Shown in pieces: positions 32,944 through 42,430 of a stretch of 64,000 nucleotides of DNA (position 1 is its first letter; every line of letters starts with the position of its first letter). The stretch lies in assembly GCF_004682055.1 (NCBI RefSeq), contig NZ_QUZU01000005.1, positions 62,001 to 126,000 of the forward strand. Reading direction: 5' to 3'. This DNA comes from Pseudomonas kairouanensis (lineage in GTDB: Bacteria; Pseudomonadota; Gammaproteobacteria; Pseudomonadales; Pseudomonadaceae). A program made the position numbers and the translations under genes. The notes beneath the pieces were generated by a model. That model saw only the letters and a list, made by a program, of their open reading frames with translations, was not told where the DNA came from and ran no database searches.

Positions 32944-35634
32944 TCAGCGCTTCTCTTGCTTGTTGGGTAATGGCGCAAACAACGCCTCGATATCCTCATT
33001 GCCCAACTGCCAATCCCCCGTCGTGCGCCCATCCAAAACACCCGCGGCCAGATCGGACTTTTCCTTCTGCAGGTGTTGGATTTTCTCCTCCACCGTACCT
33101 CGGGCAATCATCTTGTAAACGAACACAGGCTTCTCCTGGCCAATGCGATACGCACGGTCGGTGGCCTGGTTTTCCGTGGCCGGGTTCCACCACGGGTCGT
33201 AATGAATCACCGTGTCGGCTTCGGTCAGGTTCAGGCCTACACCACCGGCCTTCAGGCTAATCAGAAAAATCTGCAGCTTGCCGCTCTGGAAGTCCTTCAC
33301 TGGCGTACGTCGGTCACGGGTTTGGCCGGTCAGGAGGGCGTAGGCAATATCGCGTTTTTTCAGCTCGATTTCGATCAGGCTCAGCATCGAGGTGAATTGG
33401 GAAAACAGCAGAATCCGTCGTCCCTCGGCAAACAACTCGTCGAGCATTTCCATCAGGCTGTCGAGCTTGCCTGAACTGCTGCCTCGGGCGGGCAGGGTGG
33501 CGTCGTTGACCAGGCGCAGGTCGCAGCAGACCTGGCGCAGTTTCAACAGCGCTTCAAGGATGATGATCTGGCTGCGCGCTACGCCCTTGCGGGTGATTTC
33601 GTCGCGTACCTTTTTGTCCATGGCCAGGCGCATGGTTTCGTACACGTCGCGCTGGGCTTCGTTGAGGTCGACCCAGTGGATGATCTCGGTCTTGGGTGGC
33701 AGTTCGGTCGCCACTTGCTCTTTGGTACGGCGCAACAGAAAGGGTTTGATCCGACCGTTGAGGTGCTGCAATCGCACATCACTGGCGCGTTTTTCGATGG
33801 GCACGCGGTAGTCGCGGTTGAAGCTTTTTATGTCGCCCAGCCAGCCCGGCAGCAGGAAGTGAAACAACGACCATAGCTCGCCCAGGTGGTTTTCCAGCGG
33901 CGTGCCGGAGAGGCACAAGCGTTGTCGTGCATTCAGTTCGCGCGCAGCCTGGGCCGCCTTGCTGGACGGGTTCTTGATGTACTGGGCTTCGTCGAGGATA
34001 AGGGCGTGCAAAGGCTGGGCGGCGAGCCGTTCGATGTCTTTGGGCAGCAGGGCGTAGGTGGTCAGCAGCAGGTCATAGTCCTGCAGGTTGGGGAAATGCT
34101 TCTTACGCCCTGCGCCATATAGAGCCAGCACTTTGAGTTGTGGGGTGAAGTGCGCCGCTTCATCCAGCCAGTTGGGAATCAGGCTGGTGGGCATTACCAC
34201 CATGCACGGGCGGTCCAGGCGCCCGGCGATTTTCTCGGTGAGAATATGCGCCAGGGTCTGCAAGGTTTTGCCCAGGCCCATGTCGTCCGCAAGAATGCCG
34301 CCCACGTCCAATTGGCGCAGTGACTGCATCCAGCTCAAGCCTTCCAACTGATAGGGGCGCAAGGTCGCGTTCAGCCCCTCGGGCGCCACGCAGGTGAAGT
34401 CCTTGATGTCTCGCAGGCGCTGGGCGAAGTTGCGGATCTTTTCGCCGCCTTCCCATTGCAGGGGCAGGTCTTCCAGCGGGTTCAGCCGGATTGCATCGGC
34501 CTTGGCCAGCCGCAATGTGGTGGTGCCCGATTCCTGTAGGTAAAACTCACCCAGGGTAGCCAGCACTGGCTTCAATCGGCCGTAGGGCAGGGCGACTTGT
34601 ATCGGGCCGTGGCCATTGGGCAGGCCGGGGATATTCACCAGGATCAGCTCATCATCACGACGCCGCGCCAGCTTTTCCGGGTTGAGGATTTCGGTGTGGG
34701 AGCGCATCAGGTTCAGCAGGATCGGCAGCAGGCTCAACCGTTCGCCGTTGACGATGATCCCCAGTTCCAGGTCGAACCAGTCGCGCTCCGGCCCGTCATC
34801 GACCGTGGCGTACCAGTCATCGACGGCGCTCAAGTCGAAGCCGAAGTCTTCGTCGATCTGCAACTCCCAACCTTCGACGCGCAAGGTGGGCGATGCGTTC
34901 AACGTGAAGTTCAACCAGGCACTGTCATTGACCATCTCAAACAGTTCACCTGCACTTTCCGGCAGGGCCTTGCTCTGGCGCGTGGCAACCTTGAAACCCA
35001 GCAGGCGCAGTTGCTCGCGATACGGCTGCTCCAGCTCCGGATGGCGCTTGATCCGCAGGCTCTGGGTTTCCTGGCGTACCACGATATCGGCGTTCTTTTG
35101 CCCGCTGACATAGTTGCCCAGGTAATTGAACGACAGCGCCGCACGGTGCTGGATGTAGCGCTGCATCTTGCCGTTGCGCGGTTCAAACGCGCTGAACTCC
35201 ACACTGGCCATCCACAGGCGCGGCACCGGTCGCACATCTTCCATCACCACTTGGGGCAGTACCACGCGGTTATCCAGCACGGCCTGGAGCTTTTCCAACA
35301 ACTGCGCATCCTGGGCCGCCGCCGGGTAGGCCAGGGTTTCCTGGACCTTGAGCAGTACTGCGGCGATGTGCTTGCAGTTGGTGTGCACCGGGCAGGTACA
35401 GCGGCTGTCCACCAGGATCAGCGCGCCCTTGGCTGACTCACGCAGTGAAATGGTCTGGCGATAAACGTTGCCGCCCGAACCTTCGCAGCTGGCGATGATA
35501 GTGCTGTCGCCGGATTCGACGATGCGCACGCGGTTCTCCAAGGCATAACGTCGCCCGCGCTCAAGGCTTTGTTCCTTGAAGCGATTGGCCCACGAAGGGG
35601 CCAGGGGTTTGGTCAATTGCGACGTCAGGGGCAT
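32944..35634 (-). CDS. SNF2-family helicase with SWIM zinc finger
   Basis: An 896-residue ATP-dependent DNA translocase. A SWIM finger C-x-C-x5-C-x-H is at 79-89 (CTCPVHTNCKH). The SNF2 ATPase starts near 425 with motif I DMGLGKT (451-457), motif II DEAQ (548-551), and helicase C-terminal motifs LLFSQFTSML, SLKAGGVGLNLTEAD and DRAYRIGQ. Proteins of this layout (HepA/RapA-like SNF2 with SWIM) are common in Pseudomonas; the substrate is unknown. No clear ribosome site precedes ATG 35632-35634, nine bases after the CsiV-like gene, so translation may be coupled. Confidence 0.88.
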   Translation of the reverse strand: MPLTSQLTKPLAPSWANRFKEQSLERGRRYALENRVRIVESGDSTIIASCEGSGGNVYRQTISLRESAKGALILVDSRCTCPVHTNCKHIAAVLLKVQETLAYPAAAQDAQLLEKLQAVLDNRVVLPQVVMEDVRPVPRLWMASVEFSAFEPRNGKMQRYIQHRAALSFNYLGNYVSGQKNADIVVRQETQSLRIKRHPELEQPYREQLRLLGFKVATRQSKALPESAGELFEMVNDSAWLNFTLNASPTLRVEGWELQIDEDFGFDLSAVDDWYATVDDGPERDWFDLELGIIVNGERLSLLPILLNLMRSHTEILNPEKLARRRDDELILVNIPGLPNGHGPIQVALPYGRLKPVLATLGEFYLQESGTTTLRLAKADAIRLNPLEDLPLQWEGGEKIRNFAQRLRDIKDFTCVAPEGLNATLRPYQLEGLSWMQSLRQLDVGGILADDMGLGKTLQTLAHILTEKIAGRLDRPCMVVMPTSLIPNWLDEAAHFTPQLKVLALYGAGRKKHFPNLQDYDLLLTTYALLPKDIERLAAQPLHALILDEAQYIKNPSSKAAQAARELNARQRLCLSGTPLENHLGELWSLFHFLLPGWLGDIKSFNRDYRVPIEKRASDVRLQHLNGRIKPFLLRRTKEQVATELPPKTEIIHWVDLNEAQRDVYETMRLAMDKKVRDEITRKGVARSQIIILEALLKLRQVCCDLRLVNDATLPARGSSSGKLDSLMEMLDELFAEGRRILLFSQFTSMLSLIEIELKKRDIAYALLTGQTRDRRTPVKDFQSGKLQIFLISLKAGGVGLNLTEADTVIHYDPWWNPATENQATDRAYRIGQEKPVFVYKMIARGTVEEKIQHLQKEKSDLAAGVLDGRTTGDWQLGNEDIEALFAPLPNKQEKR

Positions 35635-35643
35635 GGTGCGGGA

Positions 35644-36210
35644 TCAGTCCTGCATGTCGGGCGGTGGTGCGCTGGGTGGCTTGGCGGTCAGCGAGGTGAT
35701 CTTGATCAGCAGTGCCAAGTGGCCGCCGTCCAGGTAGTTGAGCTGATTGTTCTTGGTGCGCACGTCAGTCTGGCTCAGGTGTTCGCTGGCGATCACGCTG
35801 CCGTTGCTGTCGAACTGGTTGATCCAGAAATCGGCGTCGATATCGGTGAAGCGACCCAGTTGCAGGCTCAATACGCCCTCGATGGGGAATTGGCCGAACT
35901 GTTCCTGGCCATCGGTGATGGCAATTTTCACCGGTTGTTCGCCGAGGTTCTGCTCCCAGGCCTTGTGCGCCAATACGGTATAGCTGTTGTCGGCGCGCAG
36001 TTTGTCGACGATGTTGCTCAGGCGTGGCGGGCTCAGCTTATCGCCCAGGCGTACCGCCCCGGCATCCCAGTTTTCCGGCGCGGCGCGGCTGTTGAGCACC
36101 GGCTCCGCATTCTGGCGCACCAGGATCATTTCCACCTGGTACGGGCTGTCGGCGAACGCCGAAGGGGCCACGACCACCAACAACAGGCTCAGGATGCGGA
36201 ACAGGCGCAT
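35644..36210 (-). CDS. CsiV-like periplasmic protein
   Basis: A 188-residue exported protein: signal peptide MRLFRILSLLLVVVAPSAFA then a mature beta-rich domain beginning SPYQVEMILVRQ, typical of CsiV/peptidoglycan-associated proteins. The tail is Pro-rich (KPPSAPPPDMQD). ATG at 36208-36210 has AAGGA nine bases upstream, inside the end of mfd region; the ATG fifteen bases earlier overlaps that site. Lies in a mfd-csiV-helicase run on one strand. Molecular role unclear. Confidence 0.72.
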   Translation of the reverse strand: MRLFRILSLLLVVVAPSAFADSPYQVEMILVRQNAEPVLNSRAAPENWDAGAVRLGDKLSPPRLSNIVDKLRADNSYTVLAHKAWEQNLGEQPVKIAITDGQEQFGQFPIEGVLSLQLGRFTDIDADFWINQFDSNGSVIASEHLSQTDVRTKNNQLNYLDGGHLALLIKITSLTAKPPSAPPPDMQD

Positions 36211-36221
36211 GACGGCGTCCT

Positions 36222-39200
36222 TCAAACGGATTTCGGAATGAGGCGCTCGAATAACGCCTCCAATGTATTAAAGCGTTCTTCGGCACGTTCCATCGGCACC
36301 ATGAACTTGAACAGCGTAGCCCCTTCGAACTTGTAGCGGTTGGGCTGGCCCTGGATCAGCTTGATCAGTACCAGCGGGTCCACTGGCGTCTGCGCTTCGA
36401 ACTCGATGCGCCCACCCTGCGGCCCGGCATCGACCTTCTTGATGCCCAGTTGCTCGGCCTGCAATTTGAGCAGGGTCAGGCGCACCAGGTTCTTGGTCGG
36501 TTCCGGCAGCAGGCCGAAGCGGTCGATCATCTCCACCTGCAAGTCCTTGAGGCCTTCTTCGTCGGTGGCCGAGGCGATGCGCTTGTACAGGATCAGTCGC
36601 GCATGCACGTCCGGCAGGTAGTCTTCGGGGATCAGCGCCGGCAAGCGCAGGTTGATCTCCGGGCCGCCGCCCAACGGTTGATCGAGGTTTGGCTGTTCAC
36701 CCTTGCGGATCGCTTTCACGGCACGTTCAAGCATTTCCATATAGAGGGTAAAGCCCACCGCCTGGATCTGCCCGCTCTGGCCGTCGCCCAGCAGTTCGCC
36801 GGCGCCACGGATTTCCAGGTCGTTGGTGGCCAGTACAAACCCGGCGCCCAGGTCCTGGGTGTTGGCGATGGCCTCCAGGCGTTTTTCCGCATCGGAGGTG
36901 ATCTGTTGACGCGGTGGCGTCAGCAGATAGGCATACGCCTGGTGGTGACTACGCCCGACCCGGCCGCGCAATTGGTGCAGCTGCGCCAGGCCGAACTTGT
37001 CGGCGCGCTCGATGATGATGGTGTTGGCGCTCGGCACGTCGATGCCGGTTTCGATGATGGTCGAGGCAATCAGCACGTTGAAGCGCTTGTGATAGAAGTC
37101 GCTCATCACCTGTTCGAGTTCACGCTCGCGCATCTGCCCGTGGCCGATGGCGATACGGGCTTCCGGTACCAGCTCGGCGAGGTCGGCGGCGCATTTCTCG
37201 ATGGTCTTCACGTCGTTGTGCAGGTAATAAACCTGCCCGCCGCGCAGCAGCTCCCGTAGCAACGCCTCTTTGACCGTGCTTTTGTTCTGCTCCATCACAA
37301 AGGTGCGTACCGACAGGCGGCGCGCCGGCGGCGTGGCGATGATCGACAGGTCGCGCATGCCCGACACCGCCATGTTCAGCGTGCGCGGAATCGGTGTGGC
37401 GGTGAGGGTGAGGATGTCGACTTCACTGCGCAGGGCCTTGAGCTGTTCTTTCTGGCGCACACCGAAGCGGTGTTCTTCGTCGATGATCACCAGGCCCAGG
37501 TTCTTGATCTTCACATCGTCCGACAGCAGCTTGTGGGTGCCGATCACGATGTCGATCTTGCCTTCGGCCAGGTCGGCAATGGCGGCGTTCACTTCCTTGG
37601 CGGACTTGAAGCGGCTCATTACTTCCACGGTCACCGGCCAATCGGCAAAACGGTCGCGGAAGCTGTTGTAGTGCTGTTGGGCGAGCAGAGTGGTGGGCAC
37701 CAGGATCGCCACTTGGCGGCCGCCGTGTACAGCGATGAAGGCCGCGCGCATGGCCACTTCGGTCTTGCCGAAGCCTACGTCGCCGCACACCAGGCGGTCC
37801 ATCGGCTTGGGCGCGAGCATGTCGGCGCGTACCGCTTCGATGGTGGTTTGCTGGTCGGGGGTTTCTTCAAAGGGGAAGCCGGCGCTGAAGGTGGCGTAGT
37901 CGGCTTTCGGGTCGGCGAACGCATAGCCTTCGCGGGCGGCGCGGCGGGCATAGATGTCGAGCAGTTCGGCGGCCACGTCGCGCACCTGTTCGGCGGCCTT
38001 GCGCTTGGCTTTCTGCCACGTTTCGGAACCCAGGCGGTGCAACGGCGCCAAGGCGTCGTCACTGCCGGTGTAGCGGGCGATCAGGTGCAGGTTGGCCACC
38101 GGCACGTAGAGCTTGGCGCCCTCGGCGTATTCCATGGTGAGGAATTCGGCGGCCTGGTTGTCGATCTCCAGGGTTTGCAGGCCCAGGTAGCGGCCCACGC
38201 CGTGGTCGATGTGCACCACCGGCGCGCCTTCGCGCAGTTCGGTGAGGTTTTTGATCACCGCGTCGTTGTTGGCGTCGGCACGTTTTTCGCGGCGCCGGCG
38301 TTGCATCACGCGTTGGCCGAACAGCGGGCTTTCGGCGATCAGCGCCAGGGCCGGGTCTTCCAGCAGCAGGCCTTCGTCCAGTGGTGCGATGGTGATCGCC
38401 AGGCGCTCTTTGCTTTTGACAAAGTCCGGCCAGCTGTCAACGGTTTTCGGCCGCAGCTTCAAGCGTTCCAGCAGTTCCAGCAGCACTTCGCGACGACCGG
38501 CGGATTCAGCGGTAAACAGCACGCGGCCGGGGAAGTCGCCGAGGAAGTTCGACAGTGCTTCCAGCGGCTGATTGGCCTTGGCTTCAATCGCCAGGTTGGG
38601 CAGCGACTGCGCAGGGAAGCGCTCGCGGCCACTGCCGGCGTCTACGTCCTGCTGGCTGGCGACCACGCGCGGCCAGCTTTTGAGGCGCGCGAAGCAGTCT
38701 TCTACCGGCAGGAACAGCTCGGCGGGCGGCAATAAAGGGCGGGATGGATCGACGCGGCGCTCTTCGTAGCGGTTGCGCACGTCGTTCCAGAAATTTTCCG
38801 CCGCCTGTTCGATGCCCGGCAGCGAGAACACTTGGGTGTCCTGGGGCAGGTAATCGAACAGGGTGGAGGTTTCGTCGAAGAACAGTGGCAGGTAGTACTC
38901 GATACCGGCGGGGGTAATCCCGCTGCTCAAATCCTGAAAGATCGGGCAGCGGCGGAAGTCCACGTCGAAGCGTTCACGAAAGCGCGCCTTGAAGCGCGTG
39001 ACCGCGTCCTTTTGCAGCGGGAACTCGCGGGCGGGCAGCAGTTTGACCGACTCCACCTTGTCGATGGAGCGCTGGTTCTCGGGGTCGAAGGTGCGCAGGG
39101 TCTCGATTTCGTCATCGAACAGGTCGATGCGGTAGGGCAACTTGCTGCCCATCGGGAACAGGTCGATCAGCGCACCGCGCACCGCGAACTCTCCGTGCTC

Positions 39201-39671
39201 GTACACCGTGTCGACGCAACGGTAGCCGCTGGCTTCCAGGCGCGTGCGCATCTGTTCCACATCCAGCTTCTGGCCGATATCCAGCACCAGGCTGCTGCCC
39301 AGCAGGAACTTGGTTGGCGCCAGGCGGTGCAGGGCGGTGGTGATCGGCACCACCAGCACGCCATGGGCCAGTTCCGGCAGGCGGTACAGGCTGGCGATGC
39401 GCTGGGAGATGATGTCCTGGTGCGGCGAGAACAGGTCGTAGGGCAGGGTTTCCCAGTCAGGGAAATGCAGCACCGGCAAATCGGGGGCGAAGAAGCTCAG
39501 CTCCTGCTCCAGCCGTTCGGCACTTTGGCTGTCGGCGGTCAGCAGCAGGGTAAAGCGCTTGGCTGCGCTGGCAGCCTCGGCAATGGCCAGGCTCAGGGCG
39601 GCACCGGGCAGGTTGCCCCAGTGCTGTTTGCCTGCCGCAGCAGGGAGAAGCGGTAGACGCAGGACGGGCAC
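36222..39671 (-). CDS. mfd: transcription-repair coupling factor
   Basis: An 1149-residue DNA translocase that removes stalled RNA polymerase and recruits UvrA. The UvrB-like N-terminal module, the RNA-polymerase-interaction domain (about 470-560, VHIDHGVGRYLGLQ), the RecG-like motor (Walker A GDVGFGKTE, DEEHRFG box, TATPIPRTL, the TRG region RGRVGRS) and the C-terminal D7 domain are all visible. The start is GTG 39669-39671 with GGAG eleven bases upstream. Length normal. Confidence 0.97.
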   Translation of the reverse strand: MPVLRLPLLPAAAGKQHWGNLPGAALSLAIAEAASAAKRFTLLLTADSQSAERLEQELSFFAPDLPVLHFPDWETLPYDLFSPHQDIISQRIASLYRLPELAHGVLVVPITTALHRLAPTKFLLGSSLVLDIGQKLDVEQMRTRLEASGYRCVDTVYEHGEFAVRGALIDLFPMGSKLPYRIDLFDDEIETLRTFDPENQRSIDKVESVKLLPAREFPLQKDAVTRFKARFRERFDVDFRRCPIFQDLSSGITPAGIEYYLPLFFDETSTLFDYLPQDTQVFSLPGIEQAAENFWNDVRNRYEERRVDPSRPLLPPAELFLPVEDCFARLKSWPRVVASQQDVDAGSGRERFPAQSLPNLAIEAKANQPLEALSNFLGDFPGRVLFTAESAGRREVLLELLERLKLRPKTVDSWPDFVKSKERLAITIAPLDEGLLLEDPALALIAESPLFGQRVMQRRRREKRADANNDAVIKNLTELREGAPVVHIDHGVGRYLGLQTLEIDNQAAEFLTMEYAEGAKLYVPVANLHLIARYTGSDDALAPLHRLGSETWQKAKRKAAEQVRDVAAELLDIYARRAAREGYAFADPKADYATFSAGFPFEETPDQQTTIEAVRADMLAPKPMDRLVCGDVGFGKTEVAMRAAFIAVHGGRQVAILVPTTLLAQQHYNSFRDRFADWPVTVEVMSRFKSAKEVNAAIADLAEGKIDIVIGTHKLLSDDVKIKNLGLVIIDEEHRFGVRQKEQLKALRSEVDILTLTATPIPRTLNMAVSGMRDLSIIATPPARRLSVRTFVMEQNKSTVKEALLRELLRGGQVYYLHNDVKTIEKCAADLAELVPEARIAIGHGQMRERELEQVMSDFYHKRFNVLIASTIIETGIDVPSANTIIIERADKFGLAQLHQLRGRVGRSHHQAYAYLLTPPRQQITSDAEKRLEAIANTQDLGAGFVLATNDLEIRGAGELLGDGQSGQIQAVGFTLYMEMLERAVKAIRKGEQPNLDQPLGGGPEINLRLPALIPEDYLPDVHARLILYKRIASATDEEGLKDLQVEMIDRFGLLPEPTKNLVRLTLLKLQAEQLGIKKVDAGPQGGRIEFEAQTPVDPLVLIKLIQGQPNRYKFEGATLFKFMVPMERAEERFNTLEALFERLIPKSV

Positions 39672-40026
39672 GGAAGGTTGAGCTCCAAGCGTTGCGACAA
39701 AGTCGGTAATTGTAACGGTCCTAGGCGCCGTCTGTCAGTTGCTGACTGCGTCTATTACGGTTTGTGGGAAATGTAGTGGCTAAGACAAACAATGGCCGGT
39801 TTTGACTCAATATGTAGTGCCAAAAAGCGCGGATTTTTCGGAGGGTTACGGACAAGTCGGCCGGCTCGCTCAACTGATGGCCTTCTGAAACCCGCGTATT
39901 TACTGGGCTCCAGCGGGGTGGGTTTTTTCTGCAAGCACTTTTTGTTGTCCGGGGCGCATTGCTCCTCGGACACTCGGGCGGCATAATGTAGCCCCTTTTT
40001 TCTGCCCCTACATGTGGAAGGTTCCC
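39672..40026. promoter_or_regulatory. divergent promoter region between mfd and gap
   Basis: A 355-base gap without a gene. The one promoter-like element I find is TTGCTC (39959-39964), 17 bases, CATAAT (39982-39987), pointing at gap. The remainder shows only short T-rich and GC-rich stretches. Confidence 0.45.
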
Positions 40027-41475
40027 GTGACTCAGAAGCCCGACCAGTGTCTTGGTGAATGGATCGACCGTGAAGCACTCGCAGAAGCGATGATTCCGCT
40101 TATCGGCCAGCTGTACCGCAATAACAATGTGGTGAGCTCGATCTATGGCCGCAGCCTGATCAACCAGTCTGTCATCGCGATTCTCAAAGCTCACCGCTTT
40201 GCGCGTCATCGTTCTGCCGACGACAGCGAACTCTCCGTCCACGAAACATTCCCACTGCTCAAAGCCATGAGCGAGCTCAAGCTCGGCGCGGCTTCGGTGG
40301 ACCTGGGCAAGCTGGCCTACAAATTCCGCAACGAAGGCAACGGCCGCAGCGCCGAGCAGTTCGTACGTGAAGAAATGGCTGAGGTGGTTGGCCAGCAAAA
40401 CGCCGCTGCCCGCAAAGGCACCGACGTAGTCCTGTACGGCTTTGGTCGTATCGGCCGCCTGCTGGCACGCATCCTGATCGAAAAAACCGGTGGCGGCGAC
40501 GGCCTGCGCCTGCGGGCCATCGTGGTGCGCAAAGGCGCCGAGAACGACCTGACCAAGCGCGCAAGCCTCTTGCGTCGTGACTCGGTACACGGCCCGTTCA
40601 ACGGCACCATCGTCATTGACGAAGAAAACAACACCATCACCGCCAACGGTAACCTGATCCAGGTGATCTACGCGAAGAACCCGACTGAGGTGGACTACAC
40701 CCAGTACGGCATCAAGGACGCCCTGCTGGTGGACAACACCGGCGTATGGCGTGATGCCGAAGGCCTGGGCCAGCACCTGGCCTGCCCGGGTGTCGACCGC
40801 GTTGTCCTGACCGCGCCTGGCAAGGGCAAGCTCAAGAACATCGTTCACGGCATCAACCACAGTGAAATCACCGCTGACGACAAGATCGTGTCCGCCGCTT
40901 CCTGCACCACCAACGCCATCGTGCCGGTGCTCAAGGCTGTGAATGACAAGTTCGGCATCGTCAACGGCCACGTTGAAACCGTGCACTCTTACACCAACGA
41001 CCAGAACCTGATCGACAACTTCCACAAGGGCGATCGCCGTGGCCGTAGCGCCGCGTTGAACATGGTGATCACCGAGACCGGTGCTGCCACCGCTGCTGCC
41101 AAGGCCCTGCCTGAGCTGGCTGGCAAGCTGACCGGTAACGCGATTCGCGTTCCAACGCCAAACGTGTCGATGGCCATTCTCAACCTGAACCTTGAGAAAG
41201 CCGCTACCCGTGAAGAGATGAACGAGTACCTGCGCTTCATGGCGCTGCACTCCGATCTGCATAAGCAGATCGACTTCGTCAATTCGCAGGAAGTGGTCTC
41301 CACCGACTTCGTGGGCTCGCGCCACGCCGGTGTGGTGGACGCCGAGGCGACCATTACCCAGGACAACCGCGTTGTGCTGTACGTGTGGTACGACAACGAG
41401 TTCGGCTACAGCTGCCAGGTGGTTCGCGTGATGGAAGACATGGCTGGGGTCAACCCGCCGGCGTTTCCGCGCTAA
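40027..41475 (+). CDS. glyceraldehyde-3-phosphate dehydrogenase with long N-terminal extension
   Basis: A 482-residue enzyme. The GAPDH part starts near 132 (VVLYGFGRIGRLLARIL NAD motif), the catalytic Cys is C293 in SAASCTTNAIVP, and the catalytic His lies in ETVHSYTNDQ. About 130 extra N-terminal residues, helical and charged, precede it; ordinary GAPDH is about 335 long. This long form is found in Pseudomonas beside mfd, in addition to the glycolytic enzyme, and is probably gluconeogenic. GTG 40027 is chosen because GGAAGG lies five bases upstream; ATG 40012 is an alternative. Which cofactor it prefers cannot be told. Confidence 0.9.
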   Translation: MTQKPDQCLGEWIDREALAEAMIPLIGQLYRNNNVVSSIYGRSLINQSVIAILKAHRFARHRSADDSELSVHETFPLLKAMSELKLGAASVDLGKLAYKFRNEGNGRSAEQFVREEMAEVVGQQNAAARKGTDVVLYGFGRIGRLLARILIEKTGGGDGLRLRAIVVRKGAENDLTKRASLLRRDSVHGPFNGTIVIDEENNTITANGNLIQVIYAKNPTEVDYTQYGIKDALLVDNTGVWRDAEGLGQHLACPGVDRVVLTAPGKGKLKNIVHGINHSEITADDKIVSAASCTTNAIVPVLKAVNDKFGIVNGHVETVHSYTNDQNLIDNFHKGDRRGRSAALNMVITETGAATAAAKALPELAGKLTGNAIRVPTPNVSMAILNLNLEKAATREEMNEYLRFMALHSDLHKQIDFVNSQEVVSTDFVGSRHAGVVDAEATITQDNRVVLYVWYDNEFGYSCQVVRVMEDMAGVNPPAFPR

Positions 41476-41491
41476 GCGTCAGCCTTGAATG

Positions 41492-41521
41492 AAAAAGCCC
41501 CGACTGGTTCGGGGCTTTTTT
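41492..41521 (+). terminator. terminator of the GAPDH gene
   Basis: AAAAAGCCCCGA, loop CTGG, TTCGGGGCTTTTT. Confidence 0.95.
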
Positions 41522-41556
41522 ATGGCTGTGGGTTTTGTCCTGGCTGGGAGGGCCTC

Positions 41557-41648
41557 TTCGCGAGCAAGCCCGCTCCCACATTTGACTGTATTCACAGATC
41601 AAAAACTGTGAACCCAATCCAATGTGGGAGCGGGCTTGCTCGCGAAGG
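41557..41648. repeat. REP doublet (REPIN), outward orientation
   Basis: TTCGCGAGCAAGCCCGCTCC at left, GGAGCGGGCTTGCTCGCGAA at right, an exact inverted pair over this stretch. Confidence 0.93.
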
Positions 41649-41673
41649 CGGCAGCCCAGTCAATGCATCACGT

Positions 41674-42195
41674 TCAGTCCAGCAACCCCTCTGACAACCC
41701 CTTGGGCGCCAACCAGATCCCCAGATACGCCTTCGCCAATCCATCATCGGGGCTGCTGAACACCACCTCCCCATTGATCTCCAGATTCAACCCACGCTCA
41801 GGGCGAAAATCCAGTGCGTAGCGATCACCCATCTGGATGTCACGAAAGCGCGCGTGCAACGCGTCCACCTCTGGCTTCAACCGGGCGCTGACTTGCTGGC
41901 GCTTCAATGTGGTGTTGGCGGCCTTGATTACATCGCTGCGATCGATATCGCGAAAGTAATACAGCTCAACGCGAATATCCCGTTGTTGTTCCCAGGCGAG
42001 CCTTGCGCGTACCTCTGCCGGGGCATACAGCGCTGCCGCGTAGACGTCGGCCCAGAGATAGGTCAGCACCACCTGGTTTTTCAGGGCTAATCCATGGGAT
42101 TGGCCTGCAAATCCCGCTTGTCTGAGCCGCTCGGCCTCATTGGCCTGCACCGTGACCGACAGCAACAGCAATAAACACAAAGCGACATGTCGCAT
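41674..42195 (-). CDS. chalcone-isomerase-like domain protein, exported
   Basis: A 173-residue protein with a signal peptide (MRHVALCLLLLLSVTVQA) and a chalcone-isomerase-like fold: LRQAGFAGQSHGLALKNQVVLTYLWADVYAAALYAP then VELYYFRDIDRSDVI and a C-terminal FSSPDDGLAKAYLGIWLAP. Bacterial members are periplasmic and are not flavonoid enzymes as far as known; function unknown. ATG at 42193-42195 follows AGGACGGGCC. The longer frame upstream lacks a signal and is rejected. Confidence 0.82.
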   Translation of the reverse strand: MRHVALCLLLLLSVTVQANEAERLRQAGFAGQSHGLALKNQVVLTYLWADVYAAALYAPAEVRARLAWEQQRDIRVELYYFRDIDRSDVIKAANTTLKRQQVSARLKPEVDALHARFRDIQMGDRYALDFRPERGLNLEINGEVVFSSPDDGLAKAYLGIWLAPKGLSEGLLD

Positions 42196-42430
42196 AATGG
42201 CCCGTCCTGCAAAGGTGCTTGCTGGCAGTGTAATTCCAATTTCCTTACCCTGTAGTGACGGCAAGACTGGCCTACGACGCGACCAAGGGTTAATGTGCGC
42301 GGCGTTGAGCCTTATATAGACTGTGCCCCGGTTCACACACTTGAGCCAAACTGTCCTTCATGACCGCTGGCCGCGGCATGATTTAGCCAGGCGTCCCAAC
42401 CGTACGCCTGGCCTGTTCTGAGGAGTACGC

